Assembly (NCBI GenBank): GCA_006503535.1
Contig: QYRS01000001.1
Span: 310,001 to 374,000 of the forward strand
Direction of reading: 5' to 3'
From: Arthrinium phaeospermum
Lineage: Eukaryota; Ascomycota; Sordariomycetes; Amphisphaeriales; Apiosporaceae
Length of the DNA stretch: 64,000 nucleotides
Each line of letters begins with the position of its first letter. The stretch's first letter is position 1. Below are positions 11,252 to 24,086 of the stretch, one piece after another. The notes below the pieces were generated by a model. The model was not told the DNA's origin. It saw nothing but the letters and a program-made list of their open reading frames with translations, and did not search any database. A program made the translations under genes and the position numbers.

Positions 11252-14200
11252 CGGGATTCTCAACAAGTCTTTAAGCTGTAGATAATGCTGATTCCAACAA
11301 CAATGAATGTGAATACTCTATGCGGACTACGCCAGTACTGTGTTTCGTCTTCGAGGCCTTGTTGTTGCTTAAGTACGGCCAATTGCTTTTTAACAGAACG
11401 AGGGGCTTCAGCTTTCAGGCTGCTTGTAACGCCTCCAGCTCGACCTGGGCAAACATTGGCCAGTTTGCCTCTGGGCAACAAGGCCAACCGCAAGGCCTTG
11501 AAAAGGCTGAATGTGCAGAATTGGCAAATATCATGGATTTATGCCTCCGTGTCAAACATTCCAGCCCCTGTCTTCGCCCCCTCCCCCTGTTCAATATTCA
11601 TTGTTGGATCGGTTTGTCCAGTTGCAAGAACGAAGTACTCAATTAATACCTGTCGTTTTGGATGCGCCTTGAATGCTATTGCGCCCATCATACAGTTGCG
11701 TTGGGCACCGCTACACTCTGTAATATCTACGCCCCGGGGCGTCTCATTCACTCGAGATGGACATGATAGCCACCACTGAAGGTAGAACACGACCACGATG
11801 AGTCACTCATTTATTAATCTTGGCCACACCTCTTGGTTGAGACGGTCTTTGGGTGGCCGGGTTCCAGTTACAGCATATGTCTAATCAACGGCATCCATTT
11901 CCCTGCGACGATCAGGATGCCGAGAGCAATGCAGCGACGGTCTGAATGAACACCTGCACCTGAAGGTAGCGGCAAACTTCTGTTTAGTTTTCGTTTTCGC
12001 AATAACAATGTCACTGTGAAGAAGGACATTGGAATTGTATGGTTGAAGCAAAGACCACAAGTACTGCCATGCCAGCTACCAATTACCCTCTAGAATGAAC
12101 AGCCTGTCCCAAAAACTTCGCTATTACTTCTACTTGCATAAAATTAGGTGGCATACCAGCAATGTCAGCTGGGGCCAGAGTGTTCCCATGATAAAAAAGA
12201 AACATCCCGCTCGACTGATTTTGCGACGACAGGAAGCTTAGCCTGACTACGTGACCATCAATCGGTCAGCTGAACCCAGCAGCCTGGCCTCATACAGCCT
12301 CAGGAAAGGGTGAGAATATGTTGCTGTGTTTTTGTACAATAGCTGCAAATTGACTGATACGTTACCGACAAGCAGATATCATGAGCAGCGTGTAGGCAGG
12401 TAGCTAGAGGCAGTTCAGGATACATCTTGATATGCACCTTGCGGTCTTGATCTGTCTCGATGGCCAGCGCGTTATCTGACGGCACTAAGCAAGTCACGTG
12501 ACAGGAATGATCATGGGCGCAAACTGCATGCACTTTTCTCGTATTGGTGCAAGAAGATTACGGGCGGCGGCGTTTCTAGAAGGACAAGTGAGTTACCCTG
12601 CGGCCGCAGAGGACAGCACGCTAGTGACGTGCTTAGCAGCGCTGGCCGGTTATCGGCGCGCCGCCTAGGTCAAGGAGCCAAGAGTCAAGACGGTATGACG
12701 ACGCAGACTCCTCTGGCAAACGGCCGTCGTGGAGAGGTTGGAAAAAAGAGCATATCGAGAAATGGGAGAAATGGACAACCAGGTTTCTAGGTACCCGGCG
12801 GGGATGGCATGCACCGCTGTGATCGTCGGGGGGCAGATCCAATAATAGTGCCTGCTTACATTCCCGTTTGGACGACGGGGGCGGGAGTCGCCGACCAATA
12901 GGCGGGCCAGTAGGCAGTGCGTGGGCCAGGCCAGCGCCTGACTGGAATTCAACCGCATCGACAATGCTGTTTTTTTGCGCGCGACACCGCTCGCTAATGA
13001 GCATGATTTGGATGTAATGACGAGTCGATTGGGGGCATTGAGAATAGAGAGAGGGTCATGAAAAAAACCGATGATCCGATTATCCGTTCGACCCGAATCT
13101 TTTTTCCCCCAGCACTACTACGGGAGAATCAGCATGACGGAGTTTAGGAGTGAGTTTCAGTCGCAACTAAGGTTAAGAGTTTATTCAGTGAGACTTGCGC
13201 TTGCCAAGACCACGCAGTCAGCACTATGTATGCGAAGCATTGCAGATGGCGACAGATGCGATCGTATTCGCCTGCAAGAAACACCACGATGCGAGAGAGC
13301 TTTGACGGTTGAAACCTGACACCTTTCAGAACATTAGACCAGCCGAGTCAAGTCGAGTCGTTTTTATGTCGCTGCCCTGGTTCCCGTTTCGATACTTTGG
13401 GAACATCAAATTGAACCCGATGGCCGGTACTTGGCTCGAGTACTCCTGTAAGGGCGGGCATTTGAAGCTTCGAAAGTGGCACCACTAGTGCCTTTCAGTG
13501 GGGTTGGCCCTGGCATTGGCTTCCCGGCGCAACGATAGGGCAATTGACAAGCACACCCTCGAACCTCCAGATCGATTGATCTGGTTCAATTTTTGAGACC
13601 CTATTCCTGCGATTGGCGACGGCGAAACAACAACTCCCATTACAGGTCAAACTTTCCCTTTGGCAGCCCGGAGTTTCTTCCGGAGATAGTCTTCCAATAG
13701 CCATTTCGGGATGAAGCTCACATCCAATTGCAATGGCACAGTGCGGCCAGGTACAAGCAGGAATGACTTAGGTAATGTCCGTTAGGTGTTAACGCAGCAG
13801 CAGTATGGCCCGGGATAAGCGAATAGCTGAGATGAGAAAATTGGCAGGTAATCTTACAGTATCGGATATTGGGTGTCAGCTGGGCGAGGACAAACCACAC
13901 CACATTCCTCAGATGCCATCAACCAACTGCACTTGATCAATACTCAATGCGCGCGCGCTTTTTTTCTCGTACCATGTTGTGCATGTATCTGCTCATCCTG
14001 CTGCTTGCCAACTGAAGCCCAAAGGGGGCTCGTGGACGGGATTTGACTTGTCTCTACGGCATCTGCTCGCCGAACCGTTTTTAATTAAGACCCGGTCAAT
14101 TAGGCCGATGTACACCGGAAGTACAGGCGAAGCTTCACGGGGCACAGCAGCAAGCAAGCACCACCAGAAACAACCCAGCAGGCCAATCTCACGATACCCC

Positions 14201-15496
14201 GCAAAACACCTCAATCCGGTGCTCCCTTCGATGTCCGTCATTTGAAAGGGCTGATTGGGATTGGGTAGCATACTGTAGCTTGGCTGTCTTGTCCCGGCCC
14301 TCCCGCCTAATCCCTAATACCATTCTATCAATCCCAGTAGCGGTTATCTTGGAAAATGTACCTACCTTGAGGCTCTAGGGTGGTAGGTAGAAAGTACCTT
14401 ATCAGGGTCAGGAGGGGCCTCTGGCCTCGCTAGGCTCCTCTGCTAGGCCCTTCGCGTCGCAGTGTCGCACAAGCGCGGGTCCACCTGCGCATGTCTGGAC
14501 TGTTGCTGCACTGCTGGATTGCTGCTGCCCACTGCTTGGCCATGCCGAGCCATGCTGGACTCAACGTTACAGGACCCATCCATCCGCCCAGTCGATCAAA
14601 TCAGAGTCAGTCAATCAGAAATTGTTCTCAGGTCCTGTCTCTGTCACTGTGCATCCCATTCCCATTCCATCCCGCGCCCCGAAAGGCTGACGGTGATCCT
14701 ACAGTATTGCCTATCTGCTGTCTGCCTCGCTAGCAGCATCAACCCCCACATTTCCCACTTCTCATTCTCTTCCCGACTTCTTCCTTTCGTTCAAGTGGCT
14801 TCTCTCTTTTCTGGTTCTGCTTCTTATGGGTTGGAGCACATCCACTATCACCACAAACCCCTCCCTCCCCTTTACTGTTTCTGACTGTTTGTTACTGTAC
14901 CGACGGTTTCTGTACGGACGGGTCGGATGCCATCACTTTTTCAAAGACCGACAGACACACGCACGAGAACGGCAGGCCAAGGGTTGAACTGATACCTCCC
15001 TCTTCCAAGCGGCTCAAGGAGACAGACAGTATCTGTCGCAGCTTCATCCCACTGTAGCGCACAGATGGACCCGTGCTTGTGACGGAAAACCTGCCCTATC
15101 AGAATTTGGTTTCTGCTCTGCCTGCTGCTCTGCCGCAGCTCTCTCTGCCTTGCTGCTCGGACTCGACAGCTCTTCGATCGAAGGGCACTCCCGTTATCTC
15201 ACTGCACCCCTTCTGCACGTTTACACAAGCCGAGACGACGAATCCGCTCCGGCGGTAGTCGCATGTCAACCTACACACCAAACCCAGTAGTGCATCGAAT
15301 CCTCGTTTGTCTCGGTACACTCCAAGTACTTTGGAACCTAGCTGCCACACCACGCCCAAGGCCGCCAACCTTTTTTTGTCCTTGATCGAATCCAGACAGG
15401 CCCCTCCCCCGTGTTTCCCATTCGACTATTCGATCCTATCCCGGCCGTTCTCAGCAGGCAGGCTACGATTCCCTTTTCTCTTATCAAACACCAAAC
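11252..15496. other. 4.2-kb gene-free stretch; probable long 5' leader of the kinase gene
   Basis: No frame in this interval shows a known domain or codon structure like its neighbours. From about 14740 to 15490 the plus strand becomes strongly pyrimidine-rich (runs of TTC, CTC and CCC), which is typical of fungal promoters and 5' leaders. Several short ATG frames occur in this leader (for example at 14491 and 15073) and may act as upstream ORFs. I infer a long regulatory leader for the kinase starting at 15497. The left half (11.5-14.4 kb) holds nothing I can name. Confidence 0.4.
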
Positions 15497-17860
15497 ATGA
15501 GTAACACGACCCGGCCACCACCACCCCAGACCCTGCCACATGCTGCACATGCATTCGTCCACGGCAACGACAGGCAGCGCCTGCCCACCCCGGCTGCCCT
15601 ACCTCTTTTAGATACATCCAACACCCCGACTACGCCTAGCCGCTCCAAGGATACCGCTGCCTACCTCAACCACCAGAGCCTTCTTGCCAACCAGGCCATC
15701 CAACTATCGCCATCTTCGTTCCACCATGACGTTTCATCCCATCGCCCCGACCAAGCCATCAGCGCTGCTGATGACACGGTGAACTCCAAACTCCCGGTAC
15801 GACCCGGCCAAATTCAGTTCCGTTCCAACACCATCTCGCCGTCTCCGCCATCAGAAACCATCGCCGAAGAGACGACCGCGTCGCCCACCACCGACGGCGC
15901 ACTCTGCCCAACTACCCCACTGGGGCCCCGAAACACCGACTCCCTTTCCATAACCACCGACTTTTCCAACCAGAACCAGACACCCTCCCGGGCAGATAGC
16001 CTCAACAGCAACTACGGCCTCAGCTCCTCGAATCAGCGCCTGGCGCACAAATCCTCGTCGGCCAGCCTCCGGCCAGTGTCGAGAACCCCGTCGGTCAAGC
16101 GGGCTTTCCACAATAATATTGGGTCTGCCTGCAGTTCCGCTGTACCTAGTCCCGTCATTGCGGCGATGGGCGATCTGACCCCCTTGCCTTCTCCGTTATT
16201 ATTGGGTGACTCGCCAGGACCGTGGAGGAGACTTGCGAGACCGCCCTCCAGGGACGCCAACCTGCCGACTATTATGCCCGACTCCGTTCTCGTCACCTCG
16301 AGTGGCGAGTCTCTGGCTGCTTGCCTTGCCAACCAGTCTAAGAGAAAGGTATATGCAGGCCTCCGAGCCGACGAGCCTCCACCCAACAGTATATCGAGCA
16401 ACGGAGACAAGATGCACGGGCGAAACAGGAGTGTCAGCGAGTACATACCCGATCCCATGTCGATACCTAAGAGGCAGCTCACGGTTTCCGGGTCGCATAA
16501 TCAAGCCGGCAAACACAGCCACACCAACAGCAACGGTGATGGCGACCACAATCTACGTCGCGAACCCCATCTTTCGGCCTCTCGCGGATTAACGGCAGCT
16601 ACACACCCCCCTACTCCTCCGCCTAGCGAATCCTCCCAGAGCAACGATGGCTCCGCCGGCCGGCTTTCGAAAAAGCCTCACTATGAATACTTCGAGGCCC
16701 GTGGGAAAGAAGACAACAAACTGCGAAGATGGCGCGCCGTGAAACAGCTGGGGGAAGGAACCTTTAGTCGGGTCATGCTCGCGACCAGTCAGGTTTCTGT
16801 TGACGACGGCGAAGAGGACAGGTCTGGTGGCGTGACGACCCCTGTCGAACCGGACCTGAAAACTCTGGTGGCCGTCAAAGTGTGCGAGCACGGCCCGCGC
16901 GGCGGAGCGTCTGAGCAACGCATCGAGATGAGCCTCAAGCGAGAACTCGAAATCATGCGATGCATCAACCACCCGTCGATTGTTCACCTCAAGGCTTGGA
17001 ACATTGAACCGACGCGAGCCCTCCTCGTCCTGAGCTACTGCCCCGGCGGCGATTTATTCGATGTCGCTACGACACACCGGGACCTACTTACGCCGTCCTT
17101 ATTACGGCGCATCTTCGCCGAACTCGTGGGCGCGGTGAGATATCTCCACGACCGACGCATAGTGCACCGCGACATCAAACTCGAGAGTAGGTGAAACGTT
17201 TCTTTTTCTTCTGTCGGCTCCACCTTGAAATGTTGAAGTCAAATATTGTACAACCACCGTCGCTCTCGTGTACCGATTGCTCAGCTAACCCGTCTAGATG
17301 TTCTGGTGAACATTCCCGCCCAGGAGCTGGCAAACCCTAACCGTGACTGGCAAACGTATCCGGACTCCATTATCACACTGACCGATCTCGGTCTGTCTCG
17401 TTTCGTAGCCGACGACGAGAAGCTGGAAACGCGATGCGGCTCCGATGACTATGCCGCCCCCGAGGTAATACTGGGTCAGCCGTATGATGGGCGGGCCATT
17501 GATGCCTGGTCCATGGGCGTACTCCTATATTCGCTGCTCGAATCACGGTTACCGTTCGACCCGCCGCCCGGGGCAAGCGACGCGCACAGGATGCGTAGTC
17601 GTACAAGCCACCGGATAGCCCGGGTCGAATGGAGGTGGATCGAGTATGCTGGAGACGACGGGGATCACGACGGCGACGAGGCCAAGTTCGAAGCCAAGGG
17701 CTTGAAGGGTGCCATGGAAGTTACGGAAGGACTGCTCAAGAGAGCTCGCAGCCGCTGGACCATTGAGAAGGTCGCGACTAACGAATGGGTCCGTGGAGGG
17801 ATCCAGGTGGAAGGAGGGCCTCGGTTCCGTGCCGAGGAGGAAGGCGTCGAAGTATTATGA
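15497..17860 (+). CDS. serine/threonine protein kinase with long disordered N-terminus
   Basis: Two exons, 15497-17186 and 17298-17860, with a 111-nt intron (GTAGGT...CTAAC...CTAG) that splits the Asn codon of the catalytic loop; 750 aa. Residues 1-400 are Ser/Pro/Thr-rich and look disordered. The kinase domain starts near residue 405 with glycine loop GEGTFSRV and the lysine in VAVKVC, then catalytic loop HRDIKLEN near 556. The metal-binding motif reads DLG instead of DFG. The activation segment ends CGSDDYAAPEVI, and DAWSMGVLLYSLL follows. An acidic insert (GDDGDHDGDEAKFEAK) sits in the C-lobe. The layout resembles yeast Prr1/Prr2-type and Snf1-superfamily kinases, but I cannot assign an orthologue. 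All catalytic residues are present, so it should be active. Confidence 0.9.
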
Positions 17861-18965
17861 CACTAACGCCGTGTTACTCTTTGTTTCGGCACCTCGACTT
17901 ACAGCCAACCTGCATAACTCGTTTCAGCAGAGCGGCTCTTTACTACCATTACCCGCTTCTCTCGCTACACGACCGAAAGCCAGCAGGTAACACTCGCTTT
18001 TGGCCGGTAGCCCACACTATCTGGGGGACTTTACTGACTATGCTTACTATTACCACATCATCACGGTGCCTCGTCCTCGGCGCCTGTATTCTTTTTGTTA
18101 TTATCTTAGCGCGATAGAGTCTATTTGCAAGGGCGCAGAGAAGGACTACCATAAAACTCTTGGCGTTTTGGGGTTCTTATCATAGGAAAATACCTTCAAA
18201 GAGCTTGAATCGACTCCAAAACTAGCGGGCTTTTCTACCTACCTTTACTACTTACCCCTAGGGGTTTTCACGCAGCGTGTCCATCGTAAGTGGGTTTTCC
18301 GTTTTGACTTGGTTTCCTTGGCTGGGCTGGCTGGGCTATACACAAAAAGTCGATACGAATCGTAGGTGAACTCGGTATCTCTTAAATCCAGGATGTTGCT
18401 GCCTTTTTTGGTTTGGCGCAACGGCATTCTCCAAGACAGCCGTATCTGCTGCATACAAGCATCACGTCAAGTAGATACATATCTATAAGTACCCATGTAG
18501 AGTTGCATAGACACCACGCGGGAAGACTTGTTGAGTGCCTCGGCACCCCAGCCCTCCCCGCACCCTCGACTCCACACCCTGGGTCCGATGGCTTTGCGGA
18601 GAGAGCTCCGCTGGGGACGGGTTGTCTAGTTTAATTGGACGTCGTTCGATCCAAGGACCCCTTCCTCCAATGATTGGATTGGATTGCTTGCTACATAAAG
18701 TGCTTTTTCTTGACGAAGTGAATCCGGGGACTTTTGCTCTTTTCTCGAACCCTACACGCAAACTACTTTTCGTTTTGCTGTTCCCCGTTCTGAATTGACA
18801 CTGGGAAGGTATCGTCGGCAGAGACGTTTCATTCGCACTCTTTCGGTTGACACCCCACGCCTCACGCACGGAAACTCCGCATTTCGTCGGGGCACTTCGC
18901 TTGTTTTGACGGCAGAGTGAAGAGGAGAAAGGGATTGAGGGGAAATTAAGGAAGAAAGAAAGAAG
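17861..18965. other. intergenic, 3' of kinase and promoter of alcohol dehydrogenase
   Basis: 1.1 kb without a supportable gene. A purine-rich leader (GAAGAAAGAAAG-like) directly precedes the dehydrogenase start codon at 18966. Nothing else is recognised. Confidence 0.4.
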
Positions 18966-20405
18966 ATGCCGCCGCAGAATTACAAGTTTGAGGGCTGGCT
19001 CGGCCATGACGCGGCCTCGGCCGAGGGCAACATGGTCTGGAGCGAGTTTGAGCCGAAGCGGTGGGAGGAGACGGATATTGATATCCGGATTACGCACAGC
19101 GGGATGTGAGTTGGGTCGTGTCGCTTATCTTGTGTCCTTGTTCCGTTGAACTGATCGGAGACTTTGTGTGTGATAGGTGCGGGAGTGATATCCATACGCT
19201 GAGCAGCGGCTGGGTGAGTTGACTACTGGTTCTTCTTTTAAGGACATGTCGACTGACGCTGTCTTGTTACTAGTACCCGCCCCGTACCCCATCATCGTCG
19301 GCCACGAGATCGTCGGCGAGGTGGTCCGCGTCGGCTCCCAAGCCGCAGGCGGTCACAAGGTAGGCGACCGCGTCGGCGTCGGCTGCCTGGCCGACAACTG
19401 CGAGGGCCTGCTGGGGTCGCCCAACAACATCAGCAAGGACGGCAAGGGAAAACGCATCGAGAGCCTTTGCCCCAACTGCAGCAACAGCCAGGACCCGGCC
19501 GAGAAGAACGAGCAGTTCTGCCCCCACGGGCTCTGGACCTACCCGGGCCCCCACCACAACGGCGACAAGGCCTACGGCGGCTACGCGACCTACCACCGCA
19601 CGCCGGGGCGGTTCGCCTTTGCCATCCCCGACGGGCTGGGGTCGGGGCAGGCGGCGACGATGATGTGCGCGGGGTGACGATGTACTCGCCCCTCAAGCGG
19701 TGGCTGGGCTTCGACCCTACCAGCACCTCTGACGGGGGGAGTGGCGGCGTGAAGGGGAAGAAGGTGGGCATCGTCGGCCTCGGGGGGCTGGGCCACTACG
19801 GCGTCCTGTTCGCGCGCGCCATGGGGGCGGAGCTGGTGCTGGCCGTGTCGCGGCGGGAGGCGAAAAGGGTGGAGGCGCTGCGGTTGGGGGCGCATGATTA
19901 CCTGGCGAGCGAGGAGGGGGGGAGGGGGTGGTTTAAGGGGTATTATGGGCAGTTGGATTTGTTGATCAGCACTGTTGCTTCGGCCAAGGTATGTTCTTCT
20001 TTTCCTTTTTTCTTCTTCCTCTTCTTCCCTTCCTAGCTCTCTCGTGGGGGAGGGGCGTCTCAACGGAACCCCCTTACTAACTTTTGTGTCCAGGCCCCCA
20101 TCCGCGCCTACCTCTCCCTCCTCAAGCCCCGCGGCACCCTCGTCCACGTCGGCAACCCCGACGACGGGCCCTTCGCCATCGACCCGCCGGGCGCCCTGGT
20201 GGCGCGCAGCCTCAACTTCGCGGGGTCCTGCATCGGGTCCGCGGCCGAGATCCGCGAGATGCTCGCGTTCGCGGCGGCGCGCGACATCCAGCCCTGGGTC
20301 GAGGAGCGGCCCATGCGCGAGGCCAACGCGGCGCTGCGGGATCTGCATGGGGGGAGGCCGCGGTATCGGTATTGTTTGGTTAATGGGGAGGGGGCGCGGT
20401 TGTGA
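18966..20405 (+). CDS. zinc-dependent NADP alcohol dehydrogenase (class VI / cinnamyl-alcohol type), two apparent frameshifts
   Basis: Exons 18966-19105, 19177-19213, 19274-19988 and 20094-20405; about 401 aa if two missing bases are allowed for. Catalytic zinc ligands are seen in MCGSDIHT and VGHEIVG. The usual structural-zinc lobe is altered and contains an insertion (CEGLL...CPNCSN...QFCPHG). Rossmann motif VGLGGLGHYGV follows, then a conserved C-terminus (VHVGNPDDG, SLNFAGSCIGS). The reading frame slips by one base just after the third exon begins (about 19275-19290) and again in a run of four Gs near 19672-19675, where the frame ends in TGA although homology continues in the next frame (VTMYSPLKRW). 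The family reduces aldehydes or oxidises alcohols in the cytosol. It is either a gene with sequencing errors or a recent pseudogene. Confidence 0.75.
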
Positions 20406-20806
20406 GGTGTGTCCAGGTTTCAGTGTGGAGGCATTGTACAAGGACGGCCTTTCGATGTAAAGTCGAAGTTTAGCCAAGTCAGAAACTTGATTTCCTATTT
20501 TGCCAGGATGTCTGCAAAAAGATCTTTCCCGTCAGACTGAATTGTTTCCGGGCTTAGAGGTGTTGGAGTGTGCTCAGGAGGAGATCCGGCGTTTAGCAGT
20601 CCGGGTCCCGTGCGTGTCGCCCACGCAACGACGCCACGTCAACGACACTAGCAAATAGTAAGATGGGAAGTTGATTGACTGTTTTCGCTCTTCTTGATTT
20701 TCCTCGAGTATTTGCTTCATTCATTATTCATTGTTTACATTAGCTACCAGATATTCCCTTTTGTCTCCGGCACGCACCAACGAAACGTCTCAGATTCGAA
20801 ACCAGC

Positions 20807-21677
20807 ATGAAGGTCGTCATCGTAGGGGGCAGTGGCCTTGTTGCCACGGAGCTCATTGCGCAGAGCATGGCCATGCCGGAGATCACATCGGTCGTTGCCG
20901 TGGCCCGGAAGCCGATAGAACTCGGGGCAGATACCGTGGATCATGCCAAGTTCAAAAGCATGGTTATCGACGACTACGAGCGGTTTGGGGATCCGGTGAA
21001 ACGAGAGCTCGCGGGGGCGGATGTCTGCATCTGGTAAGCCATCTCGGCTTTTGCAGCGCACGTGTTGGGACGTGGTTAACGCTGTTGTTATACGTGTGTT
21101 ATTTACAGGACCGTCGCGATTACCCCGGGCAGGCTTTACCAGTTCGACTTTGCCGAAGTCAAACGAGTGTGCCAAGACTGCACTGTTGTTGGACTTAAAG
21201 CCGTCAGTGAAGCCAACACGGACTCGACCAAACCTATCAAGTTTATCTATATGAGTGCAGAGGGGACCTCGGAGGATCTCACGAAGAAGCCGTTTTTCAT
21301 GGGGGACTATCTCCTCATGCGGGTACGTTCGGCCGTGTTCAACAGGCATGGAAATGGGACCGAAGCTAACACAAAATACCCTTCAGGGCGAGACGGAAAG
21401 ACTAGTAAAGGTATTTGGACACGACCACGACAATATGGAGGTTCACATCGTCCGCCCGGGAATGGTCTGGTCCTCGATCACGTTCTGGCGTAGCATGATT
21501 GCGAAAATGTTCCGGGCCACCAACCTCCTCACATCCGCCATCCCGAATATCGGTCGTACGGAGCTGGCCGCGGCGATTCTGGATCAGGCAGTGCGTGGAT
21601 TTGAGAAGGACGATCTGTCAAATGCCGACTTGGTTCGCATTGGAGAAGCTGCTCTGACCAGCAGAGCGAATCAATAA
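20807..21677 (+). CDS. NAD(P)-binding Rossmann-fold protein (NmrA/epimerase-like)
   Basis: Three exons, 20807-21033, 21109-21322 and 21387-21677; 243 aa with all phases closing. The N-terminus carries the dinucleotide-binding loop VIVGGSGLVATEL (GxxGxxA form). The middle has the strand/turn FIYMSAEG found in atypical short-chain dehydrogenases, and later VHIVRPGMVW. The substrate is unknown. Uniquely in this neighbourhood its frame is unbroken, although both flanking genes contain indels. Confidence 0.85.
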
Positions 21678-21908
21678 CAACGGGAAGGTGGATATAGAGA
21701 AGGGGCATATTACATTGTACTTATAATTGGATGACGGACTGTATTATATGACATTATTGGAACAATCGCGTCCGTACAACGTATGGGATGAGTCGAAAGG
21801 TACGAAACTCCACGGTCAGATACGCGAACAGAAAAGACGTACCACGCTTTTCTTGAACCAACCTGCTTCAAATGACTTAGTATACCCCTACCTCGCTTAC
21901 CCCCTCAG

Positions 21909-23639
21909 CTACTCCCGCCACATCGTCCCCACCCCTCTTCTCGAACCAATCAGCCCCTTCCCATCCGGCTCCAGGTCCAGCCCCATCCTCACGACCCGGC
22001 CGCCCTCCCACCCGAACTCGGCATCGAGGGGCGAGTCCCCGCCGGCCGACAGGTGGAACGCCATGCGGCCGGTGAATTTGCAATTGTCCGCGATGTGCTC
22101 GAAGGTGATTTTGAACCCGAACGATCGGTCGGGGGCGTCGATGAATAGCTTCCCCTCGGATCTGCACTGTGAAGGTGTGGTAGCCGGGGTGCGAGTACAC
22201 GCCCGTGTAGGCGCTCAGGGGCGCGGTCGGAGGTATTGGCGGCGGCTTTAGGGGGTCTTCTGGATCCTTCTTTCTCTTCTTCTCGTTTTCAATACAAGGT
22301 CTTGCGTTTGAACTTAAAGTGGCCTGGACAGTCATTGCATTGGTGACAGTACCACCATGACCCTCTTCTGGTTGTCCCTGAGTCTGGGGCGGCGGCCGGG
22401 GACCTTTGGTCTTGGCTGCCTTGGGTGCTTTCTTCTTCCCGTGAAGTTTCTCAGATAGAGGCGTTCCGGCATCGGAACCCCAGAAGCTCATCAATCAGCT
22501 CCTTGGTCAAGAGCCTGCACATCATCCGCCCCGTCGGCGTTCCCAGCATTACAGCCCCAAAATGGAGATCGGGCAAAAAGAAGAAGCGCCCGGCGAAGCC
22601 AAACCCGGAGCCGTTGTGGGATATAACCCGCTGTCCGCGGTAGGTGTGGACCTCGAGCCCCGCCGCGTACATAGTCGGCGTCGTGTGCGGCTTGGGCTTC
22701 CGCCACGTCGGTTCGGTGATGGTCCGCAGCCGCACGAGCCCCTGGAAGACGCGCCCGCTGACGGGGCCCTCGCGGTGCAGCAGGGCCTTGACCCACCTGA
22801 TCAGGTCGTCGGCGCTCGAGACCACGAGGCCCGCGCCCTGCGCCTCGGGGCGTCGGGCCACTGGAAACCGGTGTAGCAGGCGCCGGTCCGGTCCCAGTCG
22901 TAGCCCGTCCCGATGCGGTCGCCGAGGCCCCGTTTCCGGGACTCGGAGGGCTGGAGGTGGGTGGAGTGCATGCCCAGGGGGGCGAAGAAGGTCTCTTCGA
23001 GGAAGTCGCTGAAGGGTTTTCTGGTCTTGACCTCGATTAGGTGGGTCGCGACGGTGTACATGAGGTTGTTGTACATGAACTTGGCGCGGAGGGGGGCGGC
23101 GACGGAGAGGTTGCGGAGGTTCCGCGTGATGGACCGGGCGTCGTCTGTTTGCGACGCTAGGGGGCCTAGACACGAGAAATCATGGCTGGTTGCATTGCAG
23201 GTTCAGCATATAGGCCCGCATCCCATAGATAGTTGTAACTATGTAATTACTTACCGCGGCATGCCCGTCCTGTGACTCAGCACATCATCCCCGTAACATT
23301 CTCCGTGTACCCGACCCCCGGCATCACGAAGTCGCCGTCCGGCAGCAGCTCGGACACGACGGCGTCCCACTGCACCTCGGGGTAGTTCGTCGTCGTCGAC
23401 CAGGAGCGCCACGGCGGCGGCCGTCAGCGACTTGGAGCACGAGGCGATGTCGAAGAGCGTGTCGGGCGTGCAGGGCCTCGGGGGTCTATGGATGCGTGGC
23501 CCCAACCGGCCGACGTGGTCTGGCCCTTGTGCACGATGGCGAGGGAGAGGCCGGGGACGTGGTAGGAGCGCATCATGGCCTCGACGCGGGCGTGGAAGGC
23601 GGGGGAGCGGATGTAGGACTCCATGCTCGTGGGGGACAT
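21909..23639 (-). pseudogene. class C beta-lactamase / penicillin-binding-type serine hydrolase, multiple single-base frameshifts
   Basis: Start ATG at 23639 and stop TAG at 21909, with one intron 23254-23186 (GTAAGT...CCAG) whose splicing joins PR to HDFSCLGPLAS in frame. Diagnostic motifs appear in order: SxxK as SCSK (nucleophile Ser and general-base Lys) in DIASCSKSL, YxN as YNN in FMYNNLMY, and HxG as HNG in ISHNGSGFG. The C-terminal lipocalin-like extension of fungal members follows (AYTGVYSHPGYHTF). The coding frame changes at least six times, near 23485, 23395, 23295, 22855, 22480 and 22165, each fitted by one missing or extra base, mostly in C/G runs. Fungal members include esterases and acyltransferases of LovD type. 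If the indels are sequencing errors this is an intact hydrolase of about 500 aa. Confidence 0.75.
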
Positions 23640-24086
23640 CTTGTTTCTACCTGCAAGACCGCTTGTTAGGCTGGTAATGGAAGGGAAATAGGGGAGATAC
23701 TGAGACCCTGGAGGTTGAGCATGAAGGCTGTTGAAAGAGGAGGGTTGTTATTCAGGATTGATGATATAGGGCAGTATCTAGATATGCATATTGCGCTATA
23801 AGTAAGACGTTATACCTAGGATTCGGTCGGTGACTCAGGCGCCATTACGTCTTACGCAGAGTGGCTGAGGGGCTAGCCACATGTTAGCGGATGAATCATA
23901 ATGACATACTCTCCTAGTCTGCAGTCAGCACCGTAATATTGAACTGATTTACAAAGAATACTTGCTATATCGAAAGGGACCATCACAATGAAGCTTTACA
24001 ATTTGTTATATTACTATTTAGGATATACCAAAGTTACCCTTTTTTGGTTCAGCCGCTCTTCTCATTACCCCATCAGCTCTTGCATA

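Noticed and set aside
11260..11493. 77-codon minus-strand frame upstream of the membrane protein
   Set aside because: Could be a 5' exon, but I found no donor/acceptor pair joining it in phase.
14462..14884. 140-codon frame in the pyrimidine-rich kinase leader
   Set aside because: Product is Ser/Leu/Cys/His-rich as expected from CT-rich DNA; no domain and no splice support.
19214..19230. A very short intron (about 31 nt) to rescue the dehydrogenase frame
   Set aside because: It would be below normal fungal intron size and would insert unrelated residues before the conserved PAPYPIIVGHE; the 60-nt intron with a one-base loss fits better.
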